DNA of 64,000 bases, from assembly GCF_051020975.1 (NCBI RefSeq), contig NC_135032.1, positions 8,866,001 through 8,930,000 of the forward strand. Reading direction: 5' to 3'. The position numbers were made by a program, and so were the translations under genes. Under the pieces are notes generated by a model. The model worked only from the letters and a program-made list of their open reading frames with translations. It searched no databases and was not told the DNA's origin. This document shows positions 43,732 to 57,376 of the stretch, piece after piece (within the stretch, counting starts at the first letter, position 1; the number at the start of each line of letters is the position of its first letter). The DNA comes from Osmia lignaria lignaria. Taxonomy: Eukaryota > Arthropoda > Insecta > Hymenoptera > Megachilidae.

Positions 43732-46700
43732 ATCAGTATATTACATTATATCTATTGTAGATATGGTAATATTGATATTGTTTTTAAATGTATATTACAT
43801 ATCTAATGTAGATATAGTAATAATGATATTGTTTTTAAATGTACAGTGAGCTGTGGGTATTAACCAGTATATTATATTATATCTAATGTAGATATGGTAA
43901 TAATGATATTGTTATTAAATGTACGTTACATGTCGAATGTAGATATGGTACCAATGATATTGTTATTAAATGTGCATTGATCTGTGGGAAGGAATCAGTT
44001 TATTACATAACATCTAATGTAGATATGGTAATAATGATATTGTTTTTAAATGTACATTACATATCCAAGGTAGATATAGTACTACTGATATTGTTATTAA
44101 ATGTACATTGATCCGTGGGAATGGATCTGTATATTACATTATATCTAATGTAGATATAGTACCAGTGATATTGTTATTAAATGTACATTGATCTGTGGGA
44201 ATGAATCAATATATTACATTATATCGAATGTAGATATAGTAGTAATGATGTTGTTATTAAATGTACATTGATCTGTGGGAAGGAATCAGAATAATAGATT
44301 ATATCTAATGTAGATATGGTAATAATGATATTGTTATTAAATGTACATTGATCTGTGGGAACGGATCTGTGTATTACATTATATCTAATGTAGATATAGT
44401 ACCACTGATATTCTTATTAAGTGTACATTGATCTGTGGGAAGGAATCAGTATATTATATTATATCTAATGTAGATATGGTAATAATGATATTGTTTTTAA
44501 ATGTACATTACATATCTAATGTAGATGTAGTTCTCATGGTATTGTTACTAAATGTACGTTGATCTGTGGGAAGGAGTCAGGGTATTACATTGTATCTACT
44601 GCAGATATGGTAATAATGATATTGTTATTAAATATACACTGATCTGTGGGAATGACTCAATATAGTACATTATATCGAATGTAGATATGGTAATAATAAT
44701 ATTGTTCTTAATTGTACATTACATATCTAATGTAGATATAGTACTAATGGTATTGGTATTCAATGTACATTGATCTGTGGTAATGGATCTGTATATTACA
44801 TTATATGTAATGTAGATATAGTACCAGTGATATTGTTATTAAATGTACATTGATCTGTGGGAAGGAGTCACGGTATTACATTATATCTAATGTAGATATG
44901 GTAATAATGATATTGTTATTAAATGTACATTGATCTGTGGGAATTAATCCGTATATTACATTATATCGAATGTAGATATGGTAGTAATGATATTGTTATT
45001 AAATGTAGATTGATCTGTTGGAAGGAATCAGTATATTACATTATATCTATTGTAGATATGGTAATATTGATATTGTTTTTAAATGTACATTCCATATCTA
45101 ATGTAGATATAGTACTAATGATATTGTTATTAAATGTAGATTGATCTGTTGGAAGGAATCAGTATATTACATTATATCTATTGTAGATATGGTAATATTG
45201 ATATTGTTTTTAAATGTACATTCCATATCTAATGTAGATATAGTACTAATGATATTGTTATTAAATGTACATTGATCTGTGGGTATTAATCAGTATATTA
45301 TATTATATCTAATGTAGATATGGTAATAATGATATTGTTATTAAATGTACATTACATATCGAATGTAGATATAGTACCAATGATGTTGTTATTAAATGTG
45401 CATTGATCTGTGGGAAGGAATCAGTTTATTACATTATATCTAATGGAGATATGGTAATAATGATATTGTTTTTAAATGTACATTACATATCTAATGTAGA
45501 TACAGTACTAATGATATTGATATTAAATGTACATTGATCTGTGGGAAGGAATCAGTATATTACATTATATCTAATGTATATATGGTGATACTTATATTGT
45601 TATTAATTGTACATTACATATCGAATGTAGACATAGTACTCATGATATTATTATTAAATGTACATTTATCTGTGGCAGGGAATCAGTATATTACATTATA
45701 TCTAATGTAGATATGGTAATAATGATACTGTTTTTAATGTACATTGATCTGTGGGTATTAATCAGTATATTATATTATATCTAATGTAGATATGGTAATA
45801 ATGATATTGTTATTAAATGTACATTACATATCGAATGTAGATATAGTACCAATGATATTGTTATTAAATGTACATTGATCTGTGGGAATTAATCCGTATA
45901 TTACATTATATCGAATGTAGATATGGTAATAATGATATTGTTATTAAATGTAGATTGATCTGTTGGAAGGAATCAGTATATTACATTATATCCATTGTAG
46001 ATATGGTAATATTGATATTCTTTTTAAATGTACATTACATATCTAATGTAGATATAGTACTAATGATATTGTTATTAAATGTACATTGATCTGTGAGTAT
46101 TAACCAGTATATTATATTATATCTAATGTAGATATGGTAATAATGATATTGTTATTAAATGTACATTACATATCGAACGTAGATATAGTACCAATGTTGT
46201 TGTTATTAAATGTGCATTGATCTGTTCGAAGGAATCAGTTTATTACATTATATCTAATGTATATATGGTGATACTTATATTGTTATCAATTGTACATTAC
46301 ATATCGAATGTAGACATAGTACTCATGATATTATTATTAAATGTACATTTATCTGTGGCAAGGAATCAGTATATTACATTATATCTAATGTAGATATGGT
46401 AATAATGATACTGTTTTTAAATGTACATTGATCTGTGGGTATTAATCAGTATATTATATTATATCTAATGTAGATATGTTAATAATGATATTGTTATTAA
46501 ATGTACATTACATATCGAATGTAGATATAGTACCAATGATATTGTTATTAAATGTACATTGATCTGTGGGAATGGATCTGTATATTACATTATATCTAAT
46601 GGAGATATGGTAATAATGATATTGTTTTTAAATGTACATTACATATCTAATGTAGATATAGTACTAATGATATTGATATTAAATGTACATTGATCTGTGG

Positions 46701-46917
46701 GAAGGAATCAGTATATTACATTATATCTATTGTATACATGGTGATACTTATATTGTTATTAATTGTACATTACATATCGAATTTAGACATAGTACTCATG
46801 ATATTATTATTAAATGTACATTTATCTGCGGCAAGGAATCCGTATATTACATTATATCGAATGTAGATATGGTAATAATGATATTGTTATTAAATGTACA
46901 TTGATCTGTGGGAAGGC
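43732..46917. repeat. HOR D, copy 3 (3,186 bp)
   Basis: This is the third tandem copy, with the shared deletion near 45,734. Private changes are GATACAGTAC near 45,502, CAATGTTGTTG near 46,195 and CTATTGTATACATGG near 46,729. Identity with the unit continues to about 46,978, where TGTATATTAC becomes TGTACATTAC and the array switches to the FKST-coded type (AAATCTACATTAC) units. Confidence 0.9.
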
Positions 46918-46978
46918 ATCAGTATATTACATTATATCTATTGTAGATATGGTAATATTGATATTGTTTTTAAATGTA

Positions 46979-47684
46979 CATTACATATCTAATGTAGATA
47001 TAGTACTAATGATATTGTTATTAAATGTTCATTGATCTGTGGGAAGGAATCAGTATATTACATTATATCTAATGTAGATATGGTAATAATGATACTGTTT
47101 TTAAATGTACATTGATCTGTGGGTATTAATCACTATATTATTTATATCTAATGTAGATATGGTAATAATGATATTGTTATTAAATGTACATTACATATCG
47201 AATGTAGATATAGTACCAATGATATTGTTACTAAATGTACATTGATCTGTGGGAATGGATCTGTATATTACATTATATCTATTGTAGATATGGTAATATT
47301 GATATTGTTTTTAAATCTACATTACATATCTACTGTAGATATAGTACAAATGATATTGTTATTAAATGTACATTGATCTGTGGGAAGGAGTCAGGGTATT
47401 ACATTATATCTAATGTAGATATGGTAATAATGATACTGTTTTTAAATGTACATTGATCTGTGGGTATTAATCAGTATATTATATTATATCTAATGTAGAT
47501 ATGGTAATAATGATATCGTTATCAAATGTACATTACATATCGAATGTAGATATAGTACCAATGATATTGTTATTAAATGTACATTGATCTGTGGGAATGG
47601 ATCTGTATATTACATTATATCTATTGTAGATATGGTAATATTGATATTGTTTTTAAATGTACATTACATATCTACTGTAGATAT
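46979..47684. repeat. Linker between HOR D copy 3 and the next large copy
   Basis: These B-type monomers match about 30,333-30,830, 52,300-52,750 and 56,695-57,150. They share a monomer one base short (TATATTATTTATATC), a unit with AAATCTACATTAC, and GTACAAATGATATTG. One private change is GATATCGTTATCAAATG near 47,515. No gene is seen. Confidence 0.78.
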
Positions 47685-50600
47685 AGTACTAATGATATTG
47701 TTATTAAATGTAGATTGATCTGTTGGAAGGAATCACTATATTACATTATATCTATTGTAGATATGGTAATATTGATATAGTTTTTAAATGTACATTACAT
47801 ATCTAATGTAGATATAGTACTAATGATATTGTTATTAAATGTACATTGATCTGTGGGAAGGAGTCAGGGTATTACATTATATCTAATGTAGATAAGGTAA
47901 TAATGATATTGTTATTAAATGTACGTTGATCTGTGGGAATTAATCCGTATATTACACTATATCGAATGTAGATATGGTAATAATGATATTGCTGTTAAAT
48001 GTACATTGATCTGTGGGAAGGAATCAGTATATTACATGATATCTATTGTAGATATGGTAATATTGATATTGTTTTTAAATGTACATTACATATCTAATGT
48101 AGATATAGTACTAATGTTATTGTTATTAAATGTACATTGATCTGTGGGAAGGAATCAGTATATTACATTATATCTAATGTAGATATGGTAATAATGATAT
48201 TGTTTTCAAATGTACATTACATATCTAATGTAGATGTAGTTCTCATGGTATTGTTATTAAATGTACATTGATCTGTGGGAAGGGGTCATGGTATTACATT
48301 GTATCTACTGCAGATATGGTAATAACGATGTTGTTATTAAATGTACATTGTTCTGTGGGAATGACTCAATATAGTACATTATATCGAATGTAGATATGGT
48401 AATAATAATATTGTTCTTAATTGTACATTACATATCTAATGTAGATATAGTACTAATGATATTGGTATTCAATGTACATTGATCTGTGGGAATGGATCTG
48501 TATATTACATTATATCTATTGTAGATATGGTAATATTGATATTGTTTTTAAATGTACATTACATATCTACTGTAGATATAGTACTAATGATATTGTTATT
48601 AAATGTGCATTGATCTGTGGGAAGGAATCAGTTTATTACTTGATATCTAATGTAACTATGGTAATAATGATATTGTTTTTAAATGTACATTACATATCCA
48701 GTGTAGATATAGTACTAATGATATTGTTATTAAATGTACATTGATCTGTGGGAATGGATCTGTATATTACATTATATCTTTTGTAGATATGGTAATATTG
48801 ATATTGTTTTTAAATGTACATTACATATCTACTGTAGATATAGTACTAATGATATTGTTATTAAATGTACATTGATCTGTGGGAAGGAGTCAGGGTAATA
48901 CATTATATCTAATGTAGATATGGTAATAATGATATTGTTATTAAATGTACATTGATCTGTGGGAATTAATCCGTATACTACATTATATCGAATATAGATA
49001 TGGTAATAATGATATTGTTATTAAATGTAGATTGATCTGTTGGAAGGAATCAGTATATTACATTATATCTATTGTAGATATGGTAATATTGATATTGTTT
49101 TTAAATGTATATTACATATCTAATGTAGATATAGTAATAATGATATTGTTTTTAAATGTACAGTGAGCTGTGGGTATTAACCAGTATATTATATTATATC
49201 TAATGCAGATATGGTAATAATGATATTGTTATTAAATGTACGTTACATGTCGAATGTAGATATGGTACCAATGATATTGTTATTAAATGTGCATTGATCT
49301 GTGGGAAGGAATCAGTTTATTACATAACATCTAATGTAGATATGGTAATAATAATATTGTTTTTAAATGTACATTACATATCCAAGGTAGATATAGTACT
49401 ACTGATATTGTTATTAAATGTACATTGATCCGTGGGAATGGATCTGTATATTACATTATATCTAATGTAGATATAGTACCAGTGATATTGTTATTAAATG
49501 TACATTGATCTGTGGGAATGAATCAATATATTACATTATATCGAATGTAGATATAGTAGTAATGATGTTGTTATTAAATGTACATTGATCTGTGGGAAGG
49601 AATCAGAATAATAGATTATATCTAATGTAGATATGGTAATAATGATATTGTTATTAAATGTACATTGATCTGTGGGAACGGATCTGTGTATTACATTATA
49701 TCTAATGTAGATATAGTACCACTGATATTCTTATTAAGTGTACATTGATCTGTGGGAAGGAATCAGTATATTATATTATATCTAATGTAGATATGGTAAT
49801 AATGATATTGTTTTTAAATGTACATTACATATCTAATGTAGATGTAGTTCTCATGGTATTGTTACTAAATGTACGTTGATCTGTGGGAAGGAGTCAGGGT
49901 ATTACATTGTATCTACTGCAGATATGGTAATAATGATATTGTTATTAAATATACACTGATCTGTGGGAATGACTCAATATAGTACATTATATCGAATGTA
50001 GATATGGTAATAATAATATTGTTCTTAATTGTACATTACATATCTAATGTAGATATAGTACTAATGGTATTGGTATTCAATGTACATTGATCTGTGGTAA
50101 TGGATCTGTATATTACATTATATGTAATGTAGATATAGTACCAGTGATATTGTTATTAAATGTACATTGATCTGTGGGAAGGAGTCACGGTATTACATTA
50201 TATCTAATGTAGATATGGTAATGATGATATTGTTATTAAATGTACATTGATCTGTGGGAATTAATCCGTATATTACATTATATCGAATGTAGATATGGTA
50301 GTAATGATATTGTTATTAAATGTAGATTGATCTGTTGGAAGGAATCAGTATATTACATTATATCTATTGTAGATATGGTAATATTGATATTGTTTTTAAA
50401 TGTACATTCCATATCTAATGTAGATATAGTACTAATGATATTGTTATTAAATGTAGATTGATCTGTTGGAAGGAATCAGTATATTACATTATATCTATTG
50501 TAGATATGGTAATATTGATATTGTTTTTAAATGTACATTCCATATCTAATGTAGATATAGTACTAATGATATTGTTATTAAATGTACATTGATCTGTGGG

Positions 50601-52290
50601 TATTAATCAGTATATTATATTATATCTAATGTAGATATGGTAATAATGATATTGTTATTAAATGTACATTACATATCGAATGTAGATATAGTACCAATGA
50701 TGTTGTTATTAAATGTGCATTGATCTGTGGGAAGGAATCAGTTTATTACATTATATCTAATGGAGATATGGTAATAATGATATTGTTTTTAAATGTACAT
50801 TACATATCTAATGTAGATATAGTACTAATGATATTGATATTAAATGTACATTGATCTGTGGGAAGGAATCAGTATATTACATTATATCTAATGTATATAT
50901 GGTGATACTTATATTGTTATTAATTGTACATTACATATCGAATGTAGACATAGTACTCATGATATTATTATTAAATGTACATTTATCTGTGGCAGGGAAT
51001 CAGTATATTACATTATATCTAATGTAGATATGGTAATAATGATACTGTTTTTAATGTACATTGATCTGTGGGTATTAATCAGTATATTATATTATATCTA
51101 ATGTAGATATGGTAATAATGATATTGTTATTAAATGTACATTACATATCGAATGTAGATATAGTACCAATGATATTGTTATTAAATGTACATTGATCTGT
51201 GGGAATTAATCCGTATATTACATTATATCGAATGTAGATATGGTAATAATGATATTGTTATTAAATGTAGATTGATCTGTTGGAAGGAATCAGTATATTA
51301 CATTATATCCATTGTAGATATGGTAATATTGATATTCTTTTTAAATGTACATTACATATCTAATGTAGATATAGTACTAATGATATTGTTATTAAATGTA
51401 CATTGATCTGTGAGTATTAACCAGTATATTATATTATATCTAATGTAGATATGGTAATAATGATATTGTTATTAAATGTACATTACATATCGAACGTAGA
51501 TACAGTACCAATGATGTTGTTATTAAATGTGCATTGATCTGTTCGAAGGAATCAGTTTATTACATTATATCTAATGTATATATGGTGATACTTATATTGT
51601 TATCAATTGTACATTACATATCGAATGTAGACATAGTACTCATGATATTATTATTAAATGTACATTTATCTGTGGCAAGGAATCAGTATATTACATTATA
51701 TCTAATGTAGATATGGTAATAATGATACTGTTTTTAAATGTACATTGATCTGTGGGTATTAATCAGTATATTATATTATATCTAATGTAGATATGTTAAT
51801 AATGATATTGTTATTAAATGTACATTACATATCGAATGTAGATATAGTACCAATGATATTGTTATTAAATGTACATTGATCTGTGGGAATGGATCTGTAT
51901 ATTACATTATATCTAATGGAGATATGGTAATAATGATATTGTTTTTAAATGTACATTACATATCTAATGTAGATATAGTACTAATGATATTGATATTAAA
52001 TGTACATTGATCTGTGGGAAGGAATCAGTATATTACATTATATCTAATGTATACATGGTGATACTTATATTGTTATTAATTGTACATTACATATCGAATT
52101 TAGACATAGTACTCATGATATTATTATTAAATGTACATTTATCTGCGGCAAGGAATCCGTATATTACATTATATCGAATGTAGATATGGTAATAATGATA
52201 TTGTTATTAAATGTACATTGATCTGTGGGAAGGCATCAGTATATTACATTATATCTATTGTAGATATGGTAATATTGATATTGTTTTTAA
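47685..52290. repeat. 4.6-kb copy of 35,996-40,601 (offset 11,689), with HOR D copy 4
   Basis: Landmarks at 47,919, 48,472, 48,945, 50,240, 51,185 and 52,131 all lie 11,689 bp after partners in HOR B copy 2 and HOR D copy 1. The fourth 3,186-bp unit occupies 49,049-52,234. Near 49,346 this copy reads ATAATAATATTG like HOR B copy 1 (34,786), not ATAATGATATTG like HOR D copies 1-3. It therefore derives from, or was converted by, a different lineage. It ends near a private one-base loss (GTACATACATATC) at about 52,297. Confidence 0.85.
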
Positions 52291-52755
52291 ATGTACATAC
52301 ATATCTAATGTAGATATAGTACTAATGATATTGTTATTAAATGTTCATTGATCTGTGGGAAGGAATCAGTATATTACATTATATCTAATGTAGATATGGT
52401 AATAATGATACTGTTTTTAAATGTACATTGATCTGTGGGTATTAATCACTATATTATTTATATCTAATGTAGATATGGTAATAATGATATTGTTATTAAA
52501 TGTACATTACATATCGAATGTAGATATAGTACCAATGATATTGTTACTAAATGTACATTGATCTGTGGGAATGGATCTGTATATTACATTATATCTATTG
52601 TAGATATGGTAATATTGATATTGTTTTTAAATCTACATTACATATCTACTGTAGATATAGTACAAATGATATTGTTATTAAATGTACATTGATCTGTGGG
52701 AAGGAGTCAGGGTATTACATTATATCTAATGTAGATATGGTAATAATGATATTGT

Positions 52756-53500
52756 TATTAAATGTACATTGATCTGTGGGAATTAATCCGTATACTACAT
52801 TATATCGAATATAGATATGGTAATAATGATATTGTTATTAAATGTAGATTGATCTGTTGGAAGGAATCAGTATATTACATTATATCTATTGTAGATATGG
52901 TAATATTGATATTGTTTTTAAATGTATATTACATATCTAATGTAGATATAGTAATAATGATATTGTTTTTAAATGTACAGTGAGCTGTGGGTATTAACCA
53001 GTATATTATATTATATCTAATGCAGATATGGTAATAATGATATTGTTATTAAATGTACGTTACATGTCGAATGTAGATATGGTACCAATGATATTGTTAT
53101 TAAATGTGCATTGATCTGTGGGAAGGAATCAGTTTATTACATAACATCTAATGTAGATATGGTAATAATAATATTGTTTTTAAATGTACATTACATATCC
53201 AAGGTAGATATAGTACTACTGATATTGTTATTAAATGTACATTGATCCGTGGGAATGGATCTGTATATTACATTATATCTAATGTAGATATAGTACCAGT
53301 GATATTGTTATTAAATGTACATTGATCTGTGGGAATGAATCAATATATTTCATTATATCGAATGTAGATATAGTAGTAATGATGTTGTTATTAAATGTAC
53401 ATTGATCTGTGGGAAGGAATCAGAATAATAGATTATATCTAATGTAGATATGGTAATAATGATATTGTTATTAAATGTACATTGATCTGTGGGAATGGAT
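52756..53500. repeat. Copy of 48,939-49,683 (offset 3,817)
   Basis: This block shares the derived base C in TAATGCAGATATGG at 53,023 and 49,206, where all other copies have T. The common variant ties it to the 49-kb copy and not to the equivalents at 34.6, 37.5, 40.7, 43.9, 58.9 or 63.2 kb. It leads directly into the 1,055-bp tandem duplication. Confidence 0.82.
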
Positions 53501-55439
53501 CGGTGTATTACATTATATCTAATGTAGATATAGTACCACTGATATTCTTATTAAGTGTACATTGATCTGTGGGAAGGAATCAGTATATTACATTATATCT
53601 ATTGTAGATATGGTAATATTGATATTCTTTTTAAATGTACATTACATATCTAATGTAGATATAGTACTAATGATATTGTTATTAAATGTACATTGATCTG
53701 TGGGAAGGAATCAGTATATTACATTATATCTAATGTAGATACGGCAATAATGATAATGTTTTTAAATGTACATTGATCTGTGGGTATTAACCAATATATT
53801 ATATTATATCTAATGTAGATATGGTAATAATGATATTGTTATTAAATGTACATTACATGTCGAATGTAGATATAGTACCAATGATATTGTTATTAAATGT
53901 ACATTGATCTGTGGGTATTAATCAGTATATTATATTATATCTAATGTAGATATGGTAATAATCATATTGTTATTAAATGTACATTACATATCGAATGTAG
54001 ATATAGTACCAATGATATTGTTATGAAATGTACATTGATCTATGGGAATGGATCTGTATATTACATTATATCTATTGTAGATATGGTAATATTGATACTG
54101 TTTTTAACTGTACATTACATATCTACTGTAGATATAGTACTAATGATATTGTTACTAAATGTACATTGATCTGTGGGAATGGATCTGTATATTACACTAT
54201 ATCTATTGTAGATATGGTAATATTGATATTGTTTTTAAATGCACATTACATATCTACTGTAGATATAGTACTACTGATATTGTTATTAAATGTACATTGA
54301 TCCGTGGGAATGGATCTGTATATTACATTATATCTAATGTAGATATAGTACCAGTGATATTGTTATTAAATGTACATTGATCTGTGGGAATGAATCAATA
54401 TATTTCATTATATCGAATGTAGATATAGTAGTAATGATGTTGTTATTAAATGTACATTGATCTGTGGGAAGGAATCAGAATAATAGATTATATCTAATGT
54501 AGATATGGTAATAATGATATTGTTATTAAATGTACATTGATCTGTGGGAATGGATCGGTGTATTACATTATATCTAATGTAGATATAGTACCACTGATAT
54601 TCTTATTAAGTGTACATTGATCTGTGGGAAGGAATCAGTATATTACATTATATCTATTGTAGATATGGTAATATTGATATTCTTTTTAAATGTACATTAC
54701 ATATCTAATGTAGATATAGTACTAATGATATTGTTATTAAATGTACATTGATCTGTGGGAAGGAATCAGTATATTACATTATATCTAATGTAGATACGGC
54801 AATAATGATAATGTTTTTAAATGTACATTGATCTGTGGGTATTAACCAATATATTATATTATATCTAATGTAGATATGGTAATAATGATATTGTTATTAA
54901 ATGTACATTACATGTCGAATGTAGATATAGTACCAATGATATTGTTATTAAATGTACATTGATCTGTGGGTATTAATCAGTATATTATATTATATCTAAT
55001 GTAGATATGGTAATAATCATATTGTTATTAAATGTACATTACATATCGAATGTAGATATAGTACCAATGATATTGTTATGAAATGTACATTGATCTATGG
55101 GAATGGATCTGTATATTACATTATATCTATTGTAGATATGGTAATATTGATACTGTTTTTAACTGTACATTACATATCTACTGTAGATATAGTACTAATG
55201 ATATTGTTACTAAATGTACATTGATCTGTGGGAATGGATCTGTATATTACACTATATCTATTGTAGATATGGTAATATTGATATTGTTTTTAAATGCACA
55301 TTACATATCTACTGTAGATATAGTACTACTGATATTGTTATTAAATGTACATTGATCCGTGGGAATGGATCTGTATATTACATTATATCTAATGTAGATA
55401 TAGTACCAGTGATATTGTTATTAAATGTACATTGATCTG
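53204..55439. repeat. 1,055-bp tandem duplication, about 2.1 copies
   Basis: Positions 53,204-54,384 match 54,259-55,439. Two private changes appear in both copies: AATATATTTCATTATATCG (near 53,345 and 54,400) and GTTATGAAATGTAC (near 54,023 and 55,078). The length is exactly 10x80+5x51. The right edge is where the next unit reads GGAAGGAATCAG instead of GGAATGAATCAA. Confidence 0.9.
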
Positions 55440-55594
55440 TGGGAAGGAATCAGTATATTACACTATATCTAATGTAGATATGGTAATAACGATATTGTTA
55501 TTAAATGTACATTGATCTGTGGGAATGAATCAATATATTACATTATATCGAATGTAGATATAGTAGTAATGATGTTATTATTAAATGTACATTG

Positions 55595-57148
55595 ATCTGT
55601 GGGAGGGAATCAGAATATTACATTATATCTAATGTAGATATGGTAATAATGATATTATTATTAAATGTACATTGATCTGTGGGAATGGATCTGTATGTTA
55701 CATTATATCTAATGTAGGTATAGTACCACTGATATTCTTATTAAGTGTACATTGATCTGTGGGAAGGAATCAGTATATTACATTATATCTATTGTAGATA
55801 TGGTAATATTGATATTGTTATTAAATGTACATTGATCTCTGGGAAGGAGTCAGGGTATTACATTATATCTAATGTAGATATGGTAATAATGATATTGTTA
55901 TTAAATGTACATTGATCTGTGGGAATAAATCCGTATATTACATGATATCGAATGTGGATATGGTAATAATGATATTGTTATTAAATGTACATTGATCTGT
56001 GGGAAGGAATCAGTGTATTACATTATATCTATTGTAGATATGGTAATATTGATATTGTTTTTTAATATACATTACATATCTAATGTAGATATAGTACTAA
56101 TGATATTGTTATTAAATGTACATTGATCTGTGGGTATTAATCAGTATATTATATTATACATAATGAAGATATGGTAATAATGATATTGTTATTAAATGTA
56201 CATTACATATCGAATGTAGATATAGTACCAATGATATTGTTAAATGTGCATTGATCTGTGGGAAGGAATCAGTTTATTACATTATATCTAATGGAGATAT
56301 GGTAATAATGATATTGTTTTTAAATGTACATTACATATCTAATGTAGATATAGTACTAATGATATTGATATTAAATGTACATTGATCTGTGGGAAGGAAT
56401 CAGTATATTACATTATATCTAATGTATACATGGTGATACTTATATTGTTATTAATTGTACATTACATATCGAATTTAGACATAGTACTCATGATATTATT
56501 ATTAAATGTACATTTATCTGCGGCAAGGAATCCGTATATTACATTATATCGAATGTAGATATGGTAATAATGATATTGTTATTAAATGTACATTGATCTG
56601 TGGGAAGGCATCAGTATATTACATTATATCTATTGTAGATATGGTAATATTGATATTGTTTTTAAATGTACATTACATATCTAATGTAGATATAGTACTA
56701 ATGATATTGTTATTAAATGTTCATTGATCTGTGGGAAGGAATCAGTATATTACATTATATCTAATGTAGATATGGTAATAATGATACTGTTTTTAAATGT
56801 ACATTGATCTGTGGGTATTAATCACTATATTATTTATATCTAATGTAGATATGGTAATAATGATATTGTTATTAAATGTACATTACATATCGAATGTAGA
56901 TATAGTACCAATGATATTGTTACTAAATGTACATTGATCTGTGGGAATGGATCTGTATATTACATTATATCTATTGTAGATATGGTAATATTGATATTGT
57001 TTTTAAATCTACATTACATATCTACTGTAGATATAGTACAAATGATATTGTTATTAAATGTACATTGATCTCTGGGAAGGAGTCAGGGTATTACATTATA
57101 TCTAATGTAGATATGGTAATAATGATACTGTTTTTAAATGTACATTGA
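55595..57148. repeat. 1.55-kb copy of 29,281-30,834 (offset 26,314)
   Basis: The two blocks share rare features. They include GGGAGGGAATCAGAATATTA, TATACATAATGAAGATATGG, a 3-bp deletion (GATATTGTTAAATGTGC near 29,930 and 56,237), and the AAATCTACATTAC unit. The blocks are not perfectly identical; for example GAATCAGTTTCTT near 29,954 reads GAATCAGTTTATT here. This is an older or longer-range duplication than the tandem HOR copies. Confidence 0.85.
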
Positions 57149-57376
57149 TCTGTGGGTATTAATCAGTATATTATATTATATCTAGTGTAGATATGGTAAT
57201 AATGATATTGTTATCAAATGTACATTACATATCGAATGTAGATATAGTACCAATGATATTGTTATTAAATGTACATTGATCTGTGGGAATGGATCTGTAT
57301 ATTACATTATATCTATTGTAGATATGGTAATATTGATATTGTTTTTAAATGTACATTACATATCTAATGTAGATAT

